From Fasciola hepatica (lineage: Eukaryota; Platyhelminthes; Trematoda; Plagiorchiida; Fasciolidae), in contig CANUEZ040000163.1 in NCBI GenBank assembly GCA_948099385.1, positions 7,721,001 through 7,785,000 on the forward strand: a stretch of 64,000 nucleotides of DNA, written 5' to 3'. Below the pieces are notes generated by a model that was not told the origin of the DNA, made no database searches, and saw only the letters and a program-made list of their open reading frames with translations. This document shows positions 61,413 to 64,000 of this stretch, in pieces. Made by a program: the position numbers and the translations under genes. Positions within the stretch are counted from its first letter, which is position 1. The number at the start of each line of letters is the position of its first letter.

Positions 61413-62175
61413 CTCCCTTCTTTACCAAGGAAGAACTCTTCTGGTTTCCCCGGTTCATGTGGTATTCTGCCATTCTCTGTCACTTCAACCCTTTTCTTTC
61501 ATACACGCCTTCTGTTTCTTGGAATAACTGTCTCATCCAGCTGGGCTTCGTGTGGCTGAACTCCCCATATTTCTTCCCATTCACTTAGTACTAACAGGTT
61601 CCGTGTTTGTTACATGTTTAAAAGCACGGGGGAGTCAGCGGATAACTTCATCTCTTTGTGTTCTTCCAAATTGTAACGGTTCTTTTTTTCTCTCAAAATG
61701 TTTACTCTTTTCTGTGACTGCTTTACTAGATTCCTCTTCCACGGGGGCACTTGCACTGTCACCATCATCGCTGATCGAAGTGTTCGTTTAACCAGACTAA
61801 CCCAAGCCGTACTTTTCCAATATCTGCGTCACTTATATAGGGTCTTCTTGGTTTTCAGTCGTTTCTCGATGAAGATTTATCAGCACATGTCTGGCTTCAT
61901 TTTCCAGACAGTAGCTGGGCATTGCTAACTGATACTCTTCCGTCTCCAAAAATAACTGAACGGAAGCAGCAAATTTTCCGAAATTCTGTCTTCATCATCT
62001 CCATTGTTCAGGCAAACGATTTCGATCTATCATTTTCAGTGGCACCGGAAGCGCCATACTTACTGTCCTTTGCATACTCGCTTGCGGAAAGGTGCGGGAT
62101 TCTTCCGATTTCTCTGACACCATGTTTTGTTCCGTCCCACCAACTAGTGTGAGCTCAGATTCCCCTCAGAATCAT
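61413..62175. other. spacer between the direct repeats
   Basis: About 760 bp with a pyrimidine-rich plus strand and overlapping frames of 70-80 codons, Ser- and Phe-rich, none recognised. Two short stretches inside it, near 61475 and 62099 (ATTCTGCCATTCTCTGTCAC and ATTCTTCCGATTTCTCTGAC), resemble each other, suggesting the duplicated unit is larger than unit A or B. Confidence 0.4.
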
Positions 62176-62446
62176 TTCGTTTTATAAGTGGAAAACAGAA
62201 TATACGGGTTGCTCTCAAACTCGCTCACCCGTTGCACACAATGCATTGGTCTGACTGGTGTGGGTGACCCAACCTTAAGGCCTAAATGCCGCTGACATGA
62301 TTCGTCACGTCTAATAATTCATGCTGTAGATCGGCTGTCTCGTCAGTCGTGATTTCTTGGGCTCGGTAGGTGCTGGTACTGACGCACTGTCAGCCAGTGA
62401 GACTAGAATGTTTATCGAACGATGTGTCGGACCATATCCTCACACT
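62176..62446. repeat. direct repeat unit B (about 270 bp)
   Basis: Partner of the unit at 61140-61412. Differences are mostly substitutions spread along the length, so the duplication is old, or the units inserted separately. Confidence 0.75.
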
Positions 62447-64000
62447 AATTAACTGATCTTGTTGTCTGTCTATTGAACCCACCTGATTGTGTGTGAAAGC
62501 AATTGCAGCTCAGCTCCCTTACTAGCTTGTTTCCTTGCTCCTTTATTCAATTGTTTGCCTGAAGCATACTCATCGGCTGCGGTCGGGTTGCTTTCGCATC
62601 CTTGAGAATACTTGAAGTTGTTGTTCCAGTGTTATTGATTACACAGTTCAGTCATTTTCGCGGGTAATTGGAACGTGTAGTCATGGTGTACTCGCTGTCT
62701 CCATAAAATCGGACTCTCTCAAGCTTGTGGAACAAGGCTTTTTCTTAGGATTGATTTTTCACACCTCGGACAAGCCCCTGATACTACACTATGGCCAGCC
62801 AAAGCATACAGTTGTGGATTTAAAAAGTCCAACTATAACTGCCTTTAATTTTTAGATAAACTTGGAGATAACTACTGTATCATCTTTGTCTCGTTCTTCC
62901 TTGAATTCCCTCAAACTTAGGATCCCCATCATTTGTATGATAACCCGACCGGGATTGGAACTAGATATGCTTTTCCAACTAATCCTAGTTGTAGTCCCCG
63001 AGCCTTTACTTGCATGCTTTTTCGTTTTCTGCTATCATCCACATCAAATGGATGTAAACATGAACGTTCCAAAATAAATACCGTTAGCCTAAACTTGTAA
63101 ACGCTATGCATTTTGGACAAAACTGTTTCATATAGAAACTGCTTTACAGATTTGCAGTGAATTTAGCTCAAAGAAAGTTGACAAGTGAACTACACTATCA
63201 TGATTAGGCAAATCTATGGTAGTGCATCGATTCAAGCTACCATCTGTCTGGCTATTTATGTACTAAGCAAAAGTGAAAACAACGGATATACCAACCCCTC
63301 TTGCAGTAGCTACTTCAGTAGCAGAACAGAGGGTGGGGGGAGGGGAGGCAGAGAGTACTCGTTTATATCGATTATTATTCTGAAGTATATGTTAGATTGT
63401 CTATAAAAGAGAGGAGAATTATTCAGTCAAAAAAAGATAGTCAAGATTGGATACCTGCGATCTGGTTTTGGCACAACCAAATGTGAACTTTTAAAAGAAT
63501 CCTGGACCCATCAATTTTTTTTCAATTTGCCTTTCAGATTTTGGTAACATATCATGTGTTCCACAATATCGTGATTTTACACGGTGATTTGGGAATTTAC
63601 AATGACAAAACGTAAGCTGTTTATGAGTACGGTAACCGCAATCCTCATGTCTGAACAGGTGACCATACAGCCATATTTTCTTGGTTCCAACCATTCTGAC
63701 ATTGATAAATATTGTCAACTCGAATATACATAAACATGTATGATATACACGGTATAGTCGGAAATTATGCATACGGGTCTCATTCAGTCAATGTTTCGTG
63801 CTCGTACACGACATTTTTACTGAAGAACTACATAGACAAAATGGAAAGCAGTTACGTCACTAAATGACTGAGCACATTTCATTGTGGCTTTAGAGAAAAA
63901 TGAATAACTGTTTCACGACGATAGCATCATCAACCGGGCAAATGGTCAGTCAAATCACCGACCGCTGCACATCTGCACGAGACTGAGCATTGTATGGTCG
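62447..64000. other. no gene seen
   Basis: Short frames only. A G-rich purine tract lies at 63330-63355. A B-box-like AGTTCCAATCC on the minus strand near 62955 is too isolated to call. Confidence 0.4.

Noticed and set aside
61323..62152. Plus-strand frames between and within the direct repeats as genes
   Set aside because: They are low-information Ser/Phe/Leu peptides in a pyrimidine-rich strand, overlapping each other and the repeat units.
62940..62975. B-box-like AGTTCCAATCC on the minus strand
   Set aside because: The T-arm does not pair and there is no supported A box.

Overview
The window looks like a mostly non-coding stretch of a flatworm genome, most likely a trematode. This is inferred from content, not from a database match. 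GC is around 40% by eye, open frames are short and broken on both strands, and there is no operon-like packing. I found no bacterial or organellar genes, rRNA or CRISPR. The kinds of selfish element are those that fill trematode genomes: RTE-like, CR1/jockey-like and Penelope-like (GIY-YIG) reverse transcriptases, an LTR terminus with primer-binding site, and tRNA-derived SINE heads. All are decayed, with frameshifts, stops and mutated catalytic residues.

Layout. 1-7 kb: little, except a possible coding relic at the left edge, an unexplained 174-codon frame near 5.5 kb, and an LTR with primer-binding site near 7.1 kb (minus strand). 7-29 kb: mainly intronic or intergenic DNA with a CR1/jockey-like reverse transcriptase relic at 13.0-13.7 kb and a few candidate exons (17.7, 22.7, 23.0, 28.6 kb). 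29-34 kb: a Penelope-like element with its GIY-YIG endonuclease on the minus strand, short candidate exons at 31.3 and 32.0 kb, and an RTE-like scrap on the plus strand at 33 kb. 36-42 kb: a candidate terminal exon, two tRNA-derived SINE heads, and two RTE-like reverse transcriptase relics head to tail on the minus strand (39.0-40.9 kb). 42-55 kb: several candidate exons on both strands, plus a repeat related to the one at 61-62 kb. 55.8-57 kb: the best candidate host gene fragment, three or four short exons with 33 and 53 nt introns and matching phases. 58.6 kb: a nearly complete tRNA-Met-like cloverleaf. 61.1-62.4 kb: a pair of about 270 bp direct repeats.

No complete, named host gene can be assigned. 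Exon calls rest on an open frame between plausible splice signals and sometimes on phase agreement; each should be read as a hypothesis. The transposable-element calls rest on recognisable protein motifs in the right order and are the firmest part of the annotation. Stretches not listed as carrying something are ones in which I saw only AT-rich, frame-broken DNA.
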